From the NCBI GenBank assembly GCA_947253885.1, contig CAMYAO010000018.1:1-43245 (forward strand): a stretch of DNA of 43,245 nucleotides, in the 5' to 3' direction. Both the position numbers and the translations under genes were made by a program. This document shows, one piece after another, positions 41,727-43,245 of this stretch. Numbering within the stretch: position 1 is the stretch's first letter; each line of letters starts with the position of its first letter. This DNA is from an uncultured Clostridium sp. GTDB taxonomy: Bacteria > Bacillota > Clostridia > Lachnospirales > Lachnospiraceae. The notes beneath the pieces were generated by a model that was not told the DNA's origin, did no database searches, and saw only the letters and a list, made by a program, of their open reading frames with translations.

Positions 41727-42401
41727 TTATTCAAAAATGCTATCTGATCGAACAAAAGCCCTCAGTTCCTCCGTCCATCGAAACGGTGCTCCGTGCCCCG
41801 GATAAATAAGTCTGTCAATCGGCAATCGTGACAATCTGGGATTGACCGTTGTTTGATACAGTCTGCGAAGCCTGCCTGCATCTTCGGAAAAAGAACCGTC
41901 CGGTAATCTCAAAAGATAATCTCCCGAAAAAATCAGTTCATCATCCAAAAAAATGAGGGTACTTCCGTTTGAATGTCCCGGCAGAGACTCCATGCGAATC
42001 CGATGTTCCTGCCATAGAAAAGAATACTCCTTTTGAAAGGTTTTATCCGCTTTTTGACAGATAAACGGCTCCGGTACGCTGTCCGGCACACTTCCCTTTC
42101 TATAATAAACCAGCAGACCATATGCCATTGACATATTTTTTCTTTTATTTCCAATCCCTTCACTGCAGGCTTCCGATGCGATTACAGTTACAGAATATTG
42201 TTCTCTGATAGCATTCAATCCAAGAATGTGATCGACATGCTCATGAGTCAGCAGAATCATATCGGGATGCAATCTGCGTGCTTCTATTATAGCAGTGATC
42301 TCTTCTGCATTATTGGGATCGATCACAATACAATGACCGTTTTCCTCCAGAATATAGCAATTACTCTCATTTCCCTGTTCCAAAGTTGTTTCTATCTTCA
42401 T
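41727..42401 (-). CDS. MBL-fold metallo-hydrolase (glyoxalase II-like)
   Basis: 224 aa. Metal motif THEHVDH (about 52-58), LPGHSNGS, and FSGD and YPGHG give the full metallo-beta-lactamase set typical of small glyoxalase II-like hydrolases. Substrate unknown. It overlaps the udp stop by 4 bp, so it is coupled to a nucleoside phosphorylase. Confidence 0.85.
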   Translation of the reverse strand: MKIETTLEQGNESNCYILEENGHCIVIDPNNAEEITAIIEARRLHPDMILLTHEHVDHILGLNAIREQYSVTVIASEACSEGIGNKRKNMSMAYGLLVYYRKGSVPDSVPEPFICQKADKTFQKEYSFLWQEHRIRMESLPGHSNGSTLIFLDDELIFSGDYLLRLPDGSFSEDAGRLRRLYQTTVNPRLSRLPIDRLIYPGHGAPFRWTEELRAFVRSDSIFE

Positions 42402-43165
42402 TTTTCATTCCCACAGAGCAATTGAACTGCTTTTATCGCAGTCTTAATTGCCAAATTGGTATCATGTACGATTGGATTGTCCAATCCGAGCGCTTCTCTT
42501 TCCTGATTTGCAACTGTTAAAAAAACAGCCCCCGCATTTACTCGTAAGTAGCTTGCCACTACAAATAATGCAGCCGACTCCATTTCCGATGCCAGACAAC
42601 CTAAGCGTTTCCATGCTTCCCATTTTTGCAGCAGTTCCGATGCTACCGGCATTTTCTCCGGCTCATGCTGACCGTAGAAGGAATCTTTGCATTGTACCGT
42701 TCCGCAATGGAAAGGTACCCCAAGAGAATCTGCCGCATCTGACAATGCTTTTGTTACCCAAAAATCGGACACCGCCGGAAACTCAATCGGTGCATACTCT
42801 CTACTCGTTCCCTCTGCACGGATTGCCGCATTGGCGATCACCAGATCTCCGCTTTTCACAGACGGTTCCATTCCTCCGCAAGTCCCGATTCGTATAAAAG
42901 TTGTCGCACCGCACCGCACCAGTTCCTCCATAGCAATTGCCGCAGACGGTCCTCCGATCCCGGTTGAAGTAACGCTTACCTTTGTCTTTCCGAGATATCC
43001 GGTGTAAGTAATGAATTCTCTGTTATCCGCGATCAATTTTACATGTTCTAAATAGGATGCAATTAATGCCACCCGCTTCGGATCTCCCGGTAATAATACA
43101 TATTCTCCAATATCCCCCGGTCGTACCTGAATATGGTATTGTAGATTTCCTTCTGAATATTTCAT
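42398..43165 (-). CDS. udp: Uridine phosphorylase (nucleoside phosphorylase family)
   Basis: 255 aa. LLPGDPKRV (phosphate), IGTCGG, and EMESAALFVVASYL with the conserved Glu identify the PNP_UDP_1 family. Uridine phosphorylase is favoured by the FYGQHEPEKM-type insert, but purine nucleosides cannot be excluded. It cleaves nucleosides with phosphate in salvage. First gene of the udp-MBL pair. Confidence 0.87.
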   Translation of the reverse strand: MKYSEGNLQYHIQVRPGDIGEYVLLPGDPKRVALIASYLEHVKLIADNREFITYTGYLGKTKVSVTSTGIGGPSAAIAMEELVRCGATTFIRIGTCGGMEPSVKSGDLVIANAAIRAEGTSREYAPIEFPAVSDFWVTKALSDAADSLGVPFHCGTVQCKDSFYGQHEPEKMPVASELLQKWEAWKRLGCLASEMESAALFVVASYLRVNAGAVFLTVANQEREALGLDNPIVHDTNLAIKTAIKAVQLLCGNEK

Positions 43166-43245
43166 CTTTCCGCTCCTCTCTTTCTCTTATTATATGATGA
43201 ATTGCAAATAATATTGCGACACCTAAACCAAACTAAGTTCGTGCA

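Noticed and set aside
1..43245. CRISPR arrays, rRNA, tRNA, T-box or known riboswitch
   Set aside because: No regularly spaced repeats, cloverleaf or conserved riboswitch core was found by eye; small RNAs could still be missed.

Overview
The window is a low-GC Firmicutes chromosome segment, most likely from a gut Lachnospiraceae (order Eubacteriales). The grounds are the strong AGGAGG-type ribosome sites, the pyruvate formate-lyase pair, a rubredoxin, a CIRCE-controlled clpB, a DUF5721-like gene, and the gatCAB and LtaS-like genes. No rRNA or tRNA gene was seen, so the genus cannot be fixed. Nearly all genes lie on the minus strand.

Layout. 222-4632: a small zinc-ribbon membrane protein, a FlK-like thioesterase, a glutathione peroxidase, and a Zur/Fur-type regulator that heads a zinc-type ABC transporter operon (fur-znuA-znuC-znuB). 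4818-10286: a MocR-type aspartate aminotransferase, rarA and clpB. 10389-27928: a 17.5-kb integrated mobilizable element. 27971-43165: pflA-pflB, an EamA transporter, DAHP synthase, rubredoxin, a DUF5721-like gene, gatC-gatA-gatB followed by a divergent clpX-like gene, an LTA-synthase-like sulfatase, an MBL hydrolase and a uridine phosphorylase.

The element is bounded by a 15-bp direct repeat (10389-10403 and 27914-27928). This core contains one arm of the clpB CIRCE operator, so the element sits between the pflA terminator and the clpB promoter and rebuilds the heat-shock operator on insertion. It carries int, xis and a divergently controlled Xre repressor; a six-gene run cadC-cadA-orfX-frdC-frdA-frdB; a relaxase with a second gene overprinted on its 3' end; MobC; a hairpin-rich oriT candidate; a second Xre gene; parM-parR with 9-bp repeats; an SF3/P4-type replication helicase; and a TnpV-like gene. 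This looks like a mobilizable element with plasmid-like replication and partition functions, and it needs a helper for conjugation because no type IV secretion genes are present.

The most unusual content is the cargo. A metal sensor and metal-efflux ATPase are followed without a visible break by a membrane protein with a flavinylation-like TGAT motif and a complete heme-type fumarate reductase. A cadmium/zinc-responsive repressor might therefore control a respiratory flavoenzyme. Next to it lie decayed remnants of a flavin reductase and a MATE pump.
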